Source: Oxalobacteraceae bacterium AB_14 | Lineage (GTDB): Bacteria; Pseudomonadota; Gammaproteobacteria; Burkholderiales; Burkholderiaceae_D | Assembly (NCBI GenBank): GCA_000381565.1 | Contig: KB906725.1 | Coordinates: 873,785-937,784, forward strand | Direction: 5' to 3' | Length of the DNA stretch: 64,000 nt | Part shown: positions 45,708-53,427 of the stretch, piece after piece | How the letters are laid out: each line of letters begins with the position of its first letter | How positions within the stretch are numbered: position 1 is the stretch's first letter | Program-made: the position numbers and the translations under genes | Notes under the pieces: model-generated | The model's input: the letters and a program-made list of their open reading frames with translations, nothing else | Told to the model about the DNA's origin: nothing | Databases searched by the model: none

Positions 45708-45864
45708 GCGGTTCTGCGCTGGTTTTTATACAATTTAGCACTTTTGCCGCGCATTTCAAGGATGTCGCAACTTTACTTCGAACACATGCGAAGTAAAAGT
45801 GTAGCCATCAAAAACGGGATTGACGTAAATTCAGGAACTTACGGACGCTGGGGTGTATGCACAA

Positions 45865-46581
45865 TTACTTCGATTGACTCACGTCGGCCTTGGGTTTCCA
45901 TGTTTTGGCGTTCGACGGTTCGATGCCAGCTTTCTTCCAGAAGGCCTTCATGGCCTCTCTCTTCATCTGCAAATTGGTTGTGATATAGCGGCCGGTCGTA
46001 GCGACACTGGTGTGGCCGAGATAATCGCGGATCACCGTCACGTCGGTTCCTGACTGAAGAAGCGCAACGGCGCAACTGTGGCGCAGGACGTGCGGGGTGA
46101 TGTGTTTGTGTCGCAGCGTTGGGTTGTCGCGGGCAGCAGCCGACGCGTGTTTGCTGAGCACATACGCGACGCCGTCACGGGTCATAGGTTGGCCACCCCG
46201 ATTGAGGAATACGCACTGTCCACCTGCGGCGTTGGTCATGCCACGCAGCCGGTGTAACGCGTTGGCCGTCTCGGTCCACAAGGGCAATACACGCTCCTTC
46301 TTGCCCTTGCCGCGCAGACGAACCTGTCTTGGTGCGGCCAATTGCAGATCATCCCACCGAAGCCCGACGGCCTCGCCGACCCGAGCACCACAGTTATATA
46401 AGAAGATCAGCAGCGTGTAGTCACGCCAACCGTCGAAGGTGCGCTGGTCAGGCATGTTGATGATCAGGCGGGCATCCTCCGCCTCAAGGTAGGTCGCAGG
46501 TCGCTGTCGCTGCTTCTTCGCCGGGATCGCCAACACCCGTATGTACTGCTGTGGACCTATGTGGGCGACGGCCTGCCCCAC
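45865..46581 (-). CDS. Tyrosine-type site-specific recombinase, N-terminally short
   Basis: This 238-aa protein contains a complete catalytic domain: R in NCGARVGEAVGLRW, K in RLRGKGKKERVLPLW, HxxR in HVLRHSCAVALLQ, H in YLGHTSVATTGRY and the nucleophile tyrosine in GRYI. The SAM-like core-binding domain (normally about 100 residues ahead) is missing or reduced to MGQAVAHIGPQQYIRVLAIP. It is therefore probably a truncated integrase. It marks the right limit of the mobile region. Confidence 0.82.
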   Translation of the reverse strand: MGQAVAHIGPQQYIRVLAIPAKKQRQRPATYLEAEDARLIINMPDQRTFDGWRDYTLLIFLYNCGARVGEAVGLRWDDLQLAAPRQVRLRGKGKKERVLPLWTETANALHRLRGMTNAAGGQCVFLNRGGQPMTRDGVAYVLSKHASAAARDNPTLRHKHITPHVLRHSCAVALLQSGTDVTVIRDYLGHTSVATTGRYITTNLQMKREAMKAFWKKAGIEPSNAKTWKPKADVSQSK

Positions 46582-46828
46582 GGCGACATCACACCGTCTG
46601 CGGTTTAGTTTGCCTACACACCAACCATAAGGGTAGCTTGCGCAACTGGCTGTACCTCAGACGGAAACGTTGATACCTGCCTCCAGCTTTCCGGATGAAG
46701 ATTCGGGATGTGTTTGCAACTATTTTTCTTCATTTGCGACTTTAATTACCTGTTTGTGACTTTTTTTGCGGGGAATAATGACAGGGAGCCGCCCGCAGGC
46801 GGCTCAAAAATATTTGAAAAAATAGCTT

Positions 46829-46840
46829 GCTATCAAATCG
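46829..46840 (+). repeat. 12-bp direct repeat, copy 1
   Basis: GCTATCAAATCG is followed by CACGCGATA, creating the dyad ATCGC-AC-GCGAT. The second identical copy starts 75 bp later. Together they form an operator-like arrangement 103 bp before the start codon. Confidence 0.6.
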
Positions 46841-46903
46841 CACGCGATATATATTCACTACATCGGCGGCTCACCAGCGAAACAGGCAGCAAAAGCATTG
46901 TGA

Positions 46904-46915
46904 GCTATCAAATCG
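46904..46915 (+). repeat. 12-bp direct repeat, copy 2
   Basis: This is an exact copy of GCTATCAAATCG, 28 bp before the hydrolase start codon. A protein bound here could block ribosome or polymerase access. Confidence 0.6.
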
Positions 46916-46943
46916 TAAACTACATAAACCAAGGAGCCAGATC

Positions 46944-47948
46944 ATGAGCAAAGACACCCAAAACCCAGCAGTCAGCCTCTCCCGCCGCAGCGCCCTGTTC
47001 AACAGCGCCGGCGCGGCCGCCGCCGCCATCGCCGTGCCGCTGGCCGCGCTGGCCGCGCTGGGCGGCGCCGCCGAAGCCGCTCCCGTCGCCAAGGCCGGCG
47101 GCCCGGTGGCCCACTCGGCCAGCACCTTCACCACCCGCGACGGCGTCGAGATCTACTACAAGGATTGGGGTCCGCGCGGCGGCCAACCGGTCGTGCTCAG
47201 CCACGGCTGGCCGCTGAACGCCGACAGCTGGGAATCGGCCGCCTTCCACCTGGCCAACAACGGTTTCCGCGTCATCGCCCACGACCGTCGCGGCCACGGC
47301 CGGTCGAGCCAGCCTTGGGACGGCAACGACATGGACCACTACGCCGACGACCTGGCGCAGTTGATCGAAAAGCTGGACTTGCACAACATCATCCTGGCCG
47401 GCTTCTCGACCGGCGGCGGCGAGGTGGCGCGGTATGTCGGCCGCCACGGCACCAAGCGCGTCGCCAAGCTGGGCCTGATCTCGGCGGTGCCGCCGCTGAT
47501 GCTCAAGACCGCCACCAATCCGGGCGGCCTGCCGATCGAAGTGTTCGACGGCATCCGCGCCGGTTCGGTCGCCAACCGCGCCCAGCTGTATATCGACATC
47601 GCCTCGGGTCCGTTCTTCGGCTTCAACCGTCCGGGCGCCAAGGTTTCGCAGGGGTTGATCAACTCGTGGACCGCGCAGGGCATGCAGGCCGGCCACAAGA
47701 ACACCTACGATTCGATCAAGGCGTTCTCGGAGACCGATTTCCGTGACGACCTGAAAAAGTTCGACAAGCCGACCCTGGTCATCCACGGCGACGACGACCA
47801 GATCGTGCCGATCGACGCGGCCGGCCGGGCCTCCGCCGCGCTCGTCAAAGGCGCCAAGCTGATCGTCTACCCGGGCGCGCCGCACGGCCTGACCGATACC
47901 CACAAGGACCAGTTCAACGCCGATTTCCTGGCGTTCGCCAAGTCCTGA
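46944..47948 (+). CDS. Tat-exported alpha/beta hydrolase (non-haem chloroperoxidase-like)
   Basis: The 334-aa protein has a twin-arginine signal (SLSRRSALFNSAGAAAAAIAVP) with cleavage near AEA. The hydrolase fold follows: VVLSHGWPLNADSWE (oxyanion), the nucleophile elbow AGFSTGGGEVARY (Ser about residue 150), acid in VIHGDDDQIVP and histidine in YPGAPHGLTDTH. FSTGGGE is typical of the perhydrolase/chloroperoxidase branch. AAGGAG precedes ATG 46944; an earlier in-frame start at 46827 runs through the repeat region and is rejected. Confidence 0.87.
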   Translation: MSKDTQNPAVSLSRRSALFNSAGAAAAAIAVPLAALAALGGAAEAAPVAKAGGPVAHSASTFTTRDGVEIYYKDWGPRGGQPVVLSHGWPLNADSWESAAFHLANNGFRVIAHDRRGHGRSSQPWDGNDMDHYADDLAQLIEKLDLHNIILAGFSTGGGEVARYVGRHGTKRVAKLGLISAVPPLMLKTATNPGGLPIEVFDGIRAGSVANRAQLYIDIASGPFFGFNRPGAKVSQGLINSWTAQGMQAGHKNTYDSIKAFSETDFRDDLKKFDKPTLVIHGDDDQIVPIDAAGRASAALVKGAKLIVYPGAPHGLTDTHKDQFNADFLAFAKS

Positions 47949-48034
47949 TTGTTGCAAATCGGAGTGGGGCGGGCTTCGAATGATCGAAGTCCGCGCCGTG
48001 ACGCTATACTCCGCCTAGTCAACCGGAGTCGTGC

Positions 48035-48461
48035 ATGAGAGCCATGGCGTTTGCCGCTACCCTGCTGCTGTTTTGTGGACAGGCATACGCCCGCGAATGC
48101 GTGATCCGCATCGCCTCAGGGCTCGCCGCTGGGCGAGCAATTGCGCGACGAGGGCTACAAGGTCGACGACGGCGCGCCGGACGCCTACAGCAATATGGAC
48201 AAGGTGGTGCTGGGGCGTGCCGACGGCTTCGCCATTTCGATCGCCAACGTCGGCGTGATGGACGCCGTTATCGCCGCGCGCCACGGCACCGCGCTGACGC
48301 GGCTGGCCACGCCGATGCGGACCTCGACCTTGTGGCTTTCGGCCAGCAAGGCCTATTACGCGCGGCAGGGCGAACAGGTTGAAGCCATGTGGAACTGGTG
48401 GGGCGAGAACGCGCCGCGCAAGCTGGCCGAATTCGTCAAGAACTACCCGGCCCGAAAATGA
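48035..48461 (+). pseudogene. Remnant of a solute-binding-protein-like gene
   Basis: A signal peptide and mature start (MRAMAFAATLLLFCGQAYARECVIRIASG) are in one frame. After IASG the sequence continues in the next frame as SPLGEQLRDEGYKVDDG and runs to VKNYPARK. Only about 140 residues remain, whereas intact relatives are about 240-260, so a central section is missing as well. The break is near 48120. It is probably a decayed periplasmic binding protein. Confidence 0.68.
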
Positions 48462-48505
48462 ACACCGCCGCCCGCCGGCGCTTGCCGGGGGCGGTGTTGA
48501 GCGCC

Positions 48506-48685
48506 TCAGGTATGGCGTAGCGGGGCGATGCGGGCGGCGGCGCCGCGCTGGCCGGCGGCGTGGTAGGGCGCGGACTCGGCCCGCTCCGGCGCCAGCGGGG
48601 CGTCGGTGTCGAGTTGCGGCGGCGCCGGCTCGATCTCCTCCTGGTCCGCATACCGGGTGTGCGCGGCGATGATGTTGCGATCCAT
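48506..48685 (-). CDS. Small 59-residue protein of unknown function in the luxI operon
   Basis: This short ORF starts MDRNIIAAHTRYADQEEIEP and continues with an acidic, Pro/Ala-rich middle and a basic, Ala-rich end (GQRGAAARIAPLRHT). AAGGAGAC lies 6-7 nt before its ATG, a strong ribosome-binding site. It begins 32 bp after the luxI-like stop on the same strand, so it is probably cotranscribed from the lux-box promoter. No family is recognised; RsaM and MbtH do not fit. Coding status rests on the ribosome site and context. Confidence 0.55.
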   Translation of the reverse strand: MDRNIIAAHTRYADQEEIEPAPPQLDTDAPLAPERAESAPYHAAGQRGAAARIAPLRHT

Positions 48686-48717
48686 TCTATGTCTCCTTGT
48701 GACGTGGGTGGATGGTC

Positions 48718-49275
48718 TTAGCCGGCGTCGATTTCGATCCAGCAGGCGAAGACCGGGTGGCCGTCGACCAGCCGCGGCGGTCCGGCACGGTGGGCGTGCA
48801 GGCCGGCGCGGCGGATCAAACGTTCGAAACTGATCGGGGCGACCGTCAACACCCGCTTGGCGCCATGGCGCGCGGCGCAGGCCAGCGTCTCGCGCAGCAG
48901 CACGATGGCGACGTCGCACGGGAAGGCGGTGACGGCGGCGCCGCTGCGCTGGTTGAAATCGGCGGCGGCGAACTGCGACAATTCCCACACCTCGTCGCTG
49001 GCCGGCAGCGGCGCGCCCTGCATCAGCTCGGGGCAGACCTCGCACAGCGGATACGGCTTGACGGTCGGCAGAAGCCGGGCGCAACCGTTCACGCGGCCGG
49101 CGTCGTCCTGCGACACCACATACACGGCGTCGTCGCCGTCGAAGCGGTCCGGCTGCGCATGCCGGCCCGGCGGCTGCCACGCCGGCAGCGCGTTGGCCGC
49201 CTGGTGCCGGTAGCCGGCCATTTGCGAAAACACCGTCGCCGGCAGGGTGCCGGTCTTGCCTCCGATAACGCTCAT
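48718..49275 (-). CDS. LuxI family acyl-homoserine lactone synthase homologue, divergent
   Basis: This 185-aa protein starts MSVIGGKTGTLPATVF and carries LuxI landmarks: AGYRHQ, AW, PDRFDGDDAVYVV, GRVNGCARLLPT and VWELSQFAA. Several normally near-invariant residues differ. There is no VF after YRH, the glutamate before DRFD is Gln, VFP is VCP and the SRF arginine is Gln. Such enzymes join S-adenosylmethionine to an acyl-ACP or acyl-CoA. A lux-box promoter lies upstream. No luxR gene is seen. It may use an unusual substrate or be weakly active. Confidence 0.82.
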   Translation of the reverse strand: MSVIGGKTGTLPATVFSQMAGYRHQAANALPAWQPPGRHAQPDRFDGDDAVYVVSQDDAGRVNGCARLLPTVKPYPLCEVCPELMQGAPLPASDEVWELSQFAAADFNQRSGAAVTAFPCDVAIVLLRETLACAARHGAKRVLTVAPISFERLIRRAGLHAHRAGPPRLVDGHPVFACWIEIDAG

Positions 49276-49320
49276 TCCCGCTCCAATATTGATGTGAATC
49301 AAGGTTTGATCAGTGTGCCC

Positions 49321-49365
49321 ATTGGACGCTTTTATCGGCTGTGGCAACACTGTCATCTTTGACAG
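49321..49365 (-). promoter_or_regulatory. lux box plus -10 element of the luxI-like gene
   Basis: On the minus strand CTGTCA-AAGA-TGACAG (49365-49350) is followed after exactly 23 nt by TCCAATG (the -10 hexamer is 49326-49321). The predicted start of transcription is about 40 nt ahead of the gene's ATG at 49275. The geometry puts the palindrome at about -43, overlapping the -35 region (class II LuxR arrangement). Confidence 0.72.
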
Positions 49366-49523
49366 CGGGAAATTTCATGCCTTAAAGAATACGACTATTC
49401 CTATCGGCAAATAGGCCAGCTTTGGAGCGAATGATGTCGCTCTAGAGTAACGAAAAAACAGCTCGGCGTGGCGCAAGCGGCAACGTTGATGAAGAAAAAA
49501 TCCCGCCGGCCGCCACGCCCCCG

Positions 49524-49568
49524 CTGTCAAGCTTGACAGTGTCGCCGATCCTCGGCTTGGCATTTAAT
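49524..49568 (+). promoter_or_regulatory. lux box plus -10 element of the PPTase gene
   Basis: CTGTCAAG-CTTGACAG is a perfect 16-bp palindrome (49524-49539). After 23 nt comes TTTAATG (hexamer 49563-49568), preceded by CTTGGCA. The same CTTGGC-R-TTTAATG string stands at the identical distance from the NRPS lux box. Confidence 0.75.
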
Positions 49569-49676
49569 GATCCCTATTCGCGGTTCCGTTTCGCCGGAAT
49601 CTTTTTCAACGCGTGATTTGACGGGACGCGACCATGTTTTACCTCCGCCACCAAACTTTCCTGGAAAAGGCACCCC

Positions 49677-50531
49677 ATGCCAGCTGAAAGCGACCTCCAC
49701 AGCGCAGACCCCGCCGAGCGGCAACTGGCGCGCGCGCTGGACACCCTGGCCAACGCGTACGGCGGGCAGTTCTTCGCCAGCGTCGCCCGGGTGCTGCCGC
49801 ACGACGAGCGCAGCCTGCCGTATTTCCTGGCGCGCTTCCGTATGGAACTGTTCGCACCCGAACTGTTCGAGCGCCACGGCATCGATTTCCCGCCGCACAT
49901 CCGCAACAGCGTGGTCAAGCGCCAGGCCGAATTCATCGCCGGCCGGCTGTGCGCGCGCTCCATTCTGGACGCCTACGGCCAGGGCGACCACGTGGTGGCG
50001 GTCGGCACGCACCGCGAGCCGCGCTGGCCCACCGGATTTTTGGGCAGCATCACGCACAGCGGCCTGTACGCGGCGGCGATCGCCTGTCCGGCGCCCGGCA
50101 TCGCCGGCGTCGGCATCGACATCGAGACCATCATCAAGCCCGAAGCGCGCCAGGCCATGATGGACATGGTGGTCAACGCCGCCGAGGCCGAGTACCTGCG
50201 CCGGCGCGCCGGCGCGGTCGGTTTCGACTGCCTGCTGACCCTGGTGTTCTCGGCGAAGGAAAGCTTCTTCAAGGCCGCCTTCCCGCAGGTGAACGCCTAC
50301 TTCGATTTCGACGCGGTCGAGGTGTTCGAGATCGACCTGGCGCGCCAAGTGGTGCGTTTCCGCTGCACGCAGACCTTGTGTCCGGGCCTGCGGCAGGGCC
50401 AGGCGCACCACGCCCATTTCGATTTCATCGGCGACAGCTCGCTGTTCACGGCGGTGCTGCTCAAGGATGCGACGGCGGTCCCGGCCGCTGTCAATGCTGA
50501 CAGTTACCTTTGCGCGGCGCCTGTCGTCTAA
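49677..50531 (+). CDS. 4'-phosphopantetheinyl transferase (Sfp/EntD type)
   Basis: This enzyme transfers phosphopantetheine from CoA to carrier-protein serines and so activates NRPS carrier domains. The 284-aa protein has the family motifs VGIDIETI (Mg-binding Asp and Glu, about residue 147) and FSAKESFFKAAFP (about residue 195). The EntD-like N-terminal part includes SVVKRQAEFIAGRLCAR and TGFLGSITHSGLYAAA. It is first of the plus-strand part of the peptide locus and preceded by a lux box. The next lux box lies inside its 3' end. Confidence 0.93.
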   Translation: MPAESDLHSADPAERQLARALDTLANAYGGQFFASVARVLPHDERSLPYFLARFRMELFAPELFERHGIDFPPHIRNSVVKRQAEFIAGRLCARSILDAYGQGDHVVAVGTHREPRWPTGFLGSITHSGLYAAAIACPAPGIAGVGIDIETIIKPEARQAMMDMVVNAAEAEYLRRRAGAVGFDCLLTLVFSAKESFFKAAFPQVNAYFDFDAVEVFEIDLARQVVRFRCTQTLCPGLRQGQAHHAHFDFIGDSSLFTAVLLKDATAVPAAVNADSYLCAAPVV

Positions 50532-50532
50532 T
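50488..50532 (+). promoter_or_regulatory. lux box plus -10 element of the carrier-protein operon
   Basis: CTGTCA-ATGC-TGACAG (50488-50503) lies within the last codons of the PPTase gene. After 23 nt comes TCTAATG (hexamer 50527-50532), overlapping the PPTase stop codon. It faces the operon starting at 50592. Confidence 0.7.
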
Positions 50533-50591
50533 GACATACAGGGGGAAGCGACCCTGTCCTGAATTGAATTACCCTGAAGATTGGAAGCCTT

Positions 50592-51206
50592 ATGTCGACC
50601 ACACAACTGATGCCGCTGACCGACCCGCTCGGCACCTTCGACCAGCGCGATATCGCCCACCTGCGCACCCAGCTGCGCGCCTGTCCGGCCGTGCGTGACG
50701 CCGCCGTGGCGCTGCGCACCGACCGCGCCAGCGGCCGCCAGCTGGTGGCCTACCTGCTGGCCAACGGCGAGCCGCTGCCGCTGGCGGCGGTGCGCGCCCA
50801 GCTGGCCCGTACCGTGCCGGCCGGGCTGATGCCGGCCACCTTCATCACCGTCGACGCGCTGCCGCGTTTGGCCGGCGGCGCGCCCGACCTGGCCGCGCTG
50901 CCGGCCCCGGACGGCGCCGCGCTCGGCCTGCGCCAGTACGAGACCCCGGACGGCCCGGTGGAGAAAGCGATCGCGCTGATGTGGCAGGACCTGCTCGGCG
51001 TCGAGCCGGTCGGGCGCCAGGCCCACTTCTTCGAGCTGGGCGGCCATTCGGCGCTGGCGGTCGAGCTGATCTACCGCGTACGCCGGCAAATGGCGGTCGA
51101 CGTGGCGATGCGCGACCTGTTCGGCGCGCCGACCCTGCAGGCGTTCGCCGCCCATGTGGCCTCGCGCATCCGCCTGCCGGCCGGCCAGCCGGCGGCGCTG
51201 GCCTGA
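50592..51206 (+). CDS. Orphan adenylation C-terminal subdomain fused to a peptidyl carrier protein
   Basis: The 204-aa protein has a short AMP-binding-C-like part (residues 15-110: LRTQLRACPAVRDAAVALRTD; LVAYLLANGEP; VPAGLMPATFITVDALPRL). A carrier domain follows (residues 120-195) with the phosphopantetheine serine in FFELGGHSALAVEL. The adenylation core is absent. The A10 lysine motif (NGKxDR) reads AGGAPDL, so it cannot adenylate. The carrier may be loaded in trans and could present an amino acid to the hydroxylases encoded downstream. It begins the operon that runs to 54985. Confidence 0.8.
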   Translation: MSTTQLMPLTDPLGTFDQRDIAHLRTQLRACPAVRDAAVALRTDRASGRQLVAYLLANGEPLPLAAVRAQLARTVPAGLMPATFITVDALPRLAGGAPDLAALPAPDGAALGLRQYETPDGPVEKAIALMWQDLLGVEPVGRQAHFFELGGHSALAVELIYRVRRQMAVDVAMRDLFGAPTLQAFAAHVASRIRLPAGQPAALA

Positions 51207-51223
51207 GCGGCGGGGAGAGCGCC

Positions 51224-52474
51224 ATGGACATCAAACGATCCGACGCCGGGCAGCGGCAGCGCCGCCGCTGGCAGTATGCGGCCGTGGGCGTGTTGACGCT
51301 GGGCGTGTTCGGCTACGCGCTGGCCTCGCTCGGGGTGACCGCGCCGAGCACCCCGCGCAACGGCCTGTGGCTCGACACCGTCAAGCGCGGCGACATGCTG
51401 CGCGAGGTCAGCGGCCCTGGCGCGCTGGTGCCGCGCGAGGTGCGCTGGGTCACCAGCGAGAGCGCCGCGCGCGTCGAGCGGGTGCTGGTCAAGCCGGGCG
51501 TGACGGTCGATAGCCAGACCGTCATCGTCGAGATGAGCCAGCCCGAGCTGGTCGACGCGGCGATGGCGGCCCAGGCCGACCTGAGCGCGTTCGAGGCCGA
51601 CGCGGCGATGCGCAAGACCGCCATCGAGAGCCAGCTGCTGGACCAGCGCGCCAACATCGCCGGCGCCATCAACCAGGCCAAGTCGGCGCAGATGCAGGAG
51701 GACGCCGAGAAGGAACTGTTGTACAGCAAGATCATCCCGGCGCTGCAGGTCAAGCGCAGCATCCTGGCCAACGAACTGGCCAAGATGAAGGTCGAGATCG
51801 AGAAGCAGCGCCTGGCCAACCTGGAGCGCTCGATCCAGTCACAGGTCGGCGCCGACCGCGCCCGCCTGGAGCAAAAACGCCACGCGCTGGCCTTCAAGGC
51901 GCGCCAGGTGGAGGCGCTGAAGGTGCGCGCCGGGTACGCCGGCGTGCTGCAGCAAGTGAGCGTCGAGGCCGGCCAGCAGGTCGCCGCCGGCGCCAACCTG
52001 GCGCGGGTGGCGCGCGTCGACGATTTGATGGCGCAGTTGCGCATCCCGGAGATCCAGGCGGCCGACGTGCGCGTCGGCCAGGGCGTGCGCATCGATACCC
52101 GCAACGGCGTGGTGGCCGGCAAGGTGGCGCGGGTCGACCCGACCGTGCGCACCGGCGCCGTTACGGTCGACATCGACCTGCCGGCGGCGCTGCCCGACGG
52201 CGCCCGTCCCGACCTGAGCATCACCGGCACGATCGAAATCGAGCGCCTGCATAACGTGCTGTACGTGGGCCGTCCCACCGGCGGCAAGCCCAACACCGTC
52301 AGCTCGCTGTTCCGGGTGGCCGGCGGCGCCGGCGACGCCGAGCGCGTCAGCGTGCGCTTCGGTCGCGCCGCCACCAGCGTCATCGAGGTGCGCGGCGGCC
52401 TGGCCGAGGGCGACCGCGTGATCCTGTCCGATATCTCGCAGTGGAGCGGCAGCGACCGCCTCCGCCTCAAGTAA
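51224..52474 (+). CDS. HlyD/MacA-type periplasmic adaptor (efflux)
   Basis: The 416-aa protein has one N-terminal membrane anchor (YAAVGVLTLGVFGYALASLGV). Two half-lipoyl segments follow (SAARVERVLVKPGVTVDSQTV and VRAGYAGVLQQVSVEAGQQV), flanking a long alpha-helical hairpin (about residues 115-235), and then beta-barrel repeats. Such adaptors link an inner-membrane ABC exporter to an outer-membrane channel. Start ATG 51224 follows GGGGAGAG. It lies 17 bp after the carrier-protein gene and 42 bp before the ATPase gene. Confidence 0.88.
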   Translation: MDIKRSDAGQRQRRRWQYAAVGVLTLGVFGYALASLGVTAPSTPRNGLWLDTVKRGDMLREVSGPGALVPREVRWVTSESAARVERVLVKPGVTVDSQTVIVEMSQPELVDAAMAAQADLSAFEADAAMRKTAIESQLLDQRANIAGAINQAKSAQMQEDAEKELLYSKIIPALQVKRSILANELAKMKVEIEKQRLANLERSIQSQVGADRARLEQKRHALAFKARQVEALKVRAGYAGVLQQVSVEAGQQVAAGANLARVARVDDLMAQLRIPEIQAADVRVGQGVRIDTRNGVVAGKVARVDPTVRTGAVTVDIDLPAALPDGARPDLSITGTIEIERLHNVLYVGRPTGGKPNTVSSLFRVAGGAGDAERVSVRFGRAATSVIEVRGGLAEGDRVILSDISQWSGSDRLRLK

Positions 52475-52516
52475 CGCGGCGCCGTCCGCACCCCCGACCG
52501 TTATGGAGAAGCAGCC

Positions 52517-53359
52517 ATGAACACCAGCACCCCCAGCACCCCGCCCGGCGCCGCCGGCCCCCTGATCGCGCTCGAGGCGATGTCGAAAGTGTTCCTCACC
52601 GACGAGGTCGAGACCCACGCGCTGGCCGGCGTGGCGATGGCGATCCACCAGGGCGAGTACGTGTCGATCACCGGCCCGTCCGGCTGCGGCAAGTCGACCC
52701 TGCTGTCCATCCTCGGCATGCTCGACACGCCCAGCGAGGGCAGCTACCACTTCGGCGGCGTCGCCGTGCACGCGATGAAGCCGGCGCAGCGCGCCACCAT
52801 CCGCAACCGCGAGATCGGCTTCATCTTCCAGGCCTTTAATTTGATCGGCGACCTGTCGGTAGCCGCCAACGTCGAGCTGCCGCTGATCTTCCGCGGCGAC
52901 CTCAAAAAGGCCGAGCGCGCCGAGCGCGTGCAGCAGGCGCTCGAGCAGGTCGGCATGGCGCACCGCGCGCAGCACTTCCCGGCGCAACTGTCGGGCGGGC
53001 AGCAGCAGCGGGTGGCGGTGGCGCGCGCGCTGGCCGGGCGCCCGGCGATCCTGCTGGCCGACGAGCCCACCGGCAACCTCGACTCGCGCAACAGCGAGGC
53101 CGTGATGACCCTGCTGAGCGACCTGCACAGCGCCGGCTCGACCATCTGCATGGTCACCCACGACGTGCGCTACGCCGACGTCGCCCAGCGCCAGATCTTC
53201 ATGTTCGACGGCAAAGTGGTCGACGCCGCCACGTCGCAGCGCCTGCGCAGCGAGGAGGCCGAACAGTTCGAACTGCAGCTGGCGCGCAGCCGCCGGCAAG
53301 TGGCGACCGCCGCATCCCAATCAGCGGCGGCGCGCGAACCGTTGCGCGCCGCCTCTTGA
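52517..53359 (+). CDS. MacB/LolD-type ABC transporter ATP-binding protein
   Basis: The 280-aa ATPase has Walker A GPSGCGKSTLLSIL (about residue 53), Q-loop FIFQAFNLIGDL, signature LSGGQQQRVAVARAL (about residue 157), Walker B ILLADEPTGNLDSR and switch His in MVTHDVR. The C-terminal tail is longer than in LolD and contains repeated Arg/Ala residues. Its membrane partner is probably the permease encoded at 57283-59676 on the opposite strand. Confidence 0.9.
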   Translation: MNTSTPSTPPGAAGPLIALEAMSKVFLTDEVETHALAGVAMAIHQGEYVSITGPSGCGKSTLLSILGMLDTPSEGSYHFGGVAVHAMKPAQRATIRNREIGFIFQAFNLIGDLSVAANVELPLIFRGDLKKAERAERVQQALEQVGMAHRAQHFPAQLSGGQQQRVAVARALAGRPAILLADEPTGNLDSRNSEAVMTLLSDLHSAGSTICMVTHDVRYADVAQRQIFMFDGKVVDAATSQRLRSEEAEQFELQLARSRRQVATAASQSAAAREPLRAAS

Positions 53360-53427
53360 CGGCCCGTCCGGGCCAGCGCGGCAGCCGGGCGGCGGCCGCG
53401 CCCTTCATGCCACCATAGGAAAAAGCG

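Larger units (their letters stand above)
46582..46943. other. AT-rich intergenic region with hairpin and repeated operator-like motif
   Basis: No gene is seen in this 362-bp stretch. It is clearly more AT-rich than its surroundings. It contains an 8-bp hairpin (GAGCCGCC-CGCA-GGCGGCTC, 46786-46805), an ATCGC-AC-GCGAT dyad (46837-46848) and two copies of GCTATCAAATCG. These probably control the hydrolase gene to the right. Confidence 0.6.
49276..49676. other. Divergent regulatory region between luxI-like and PPTase genes
   Basis: This 401-bp stretch has no gene. It contains two lux-box-like palindromes pointing outward, each with a TYYAATG element 23 nt downstream. The central part (49366-49523) shows nothing else I can name. 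Confidence 0.7.

Noticed and set aside
46786..46805. Hairpin as an intrinsic terminator for the recombinase or hydrolase
   Set aside because: The stem is followed by A, not T, on the plus strand, and on the minus strand the T run precedes the stem, so it does not fit a terminator in either direction.
49556..49572. Sigma-54 promoter (TTGGC...) at the PPTase and NRPS genes, suggested by the nearby rpoN
   Set aside because: The -12 GC at 10 bp after the -24 GG is absent. The CTTGGC-R-TTTAATG string fits a sigma-70 -10 spaced from the lux box instead.
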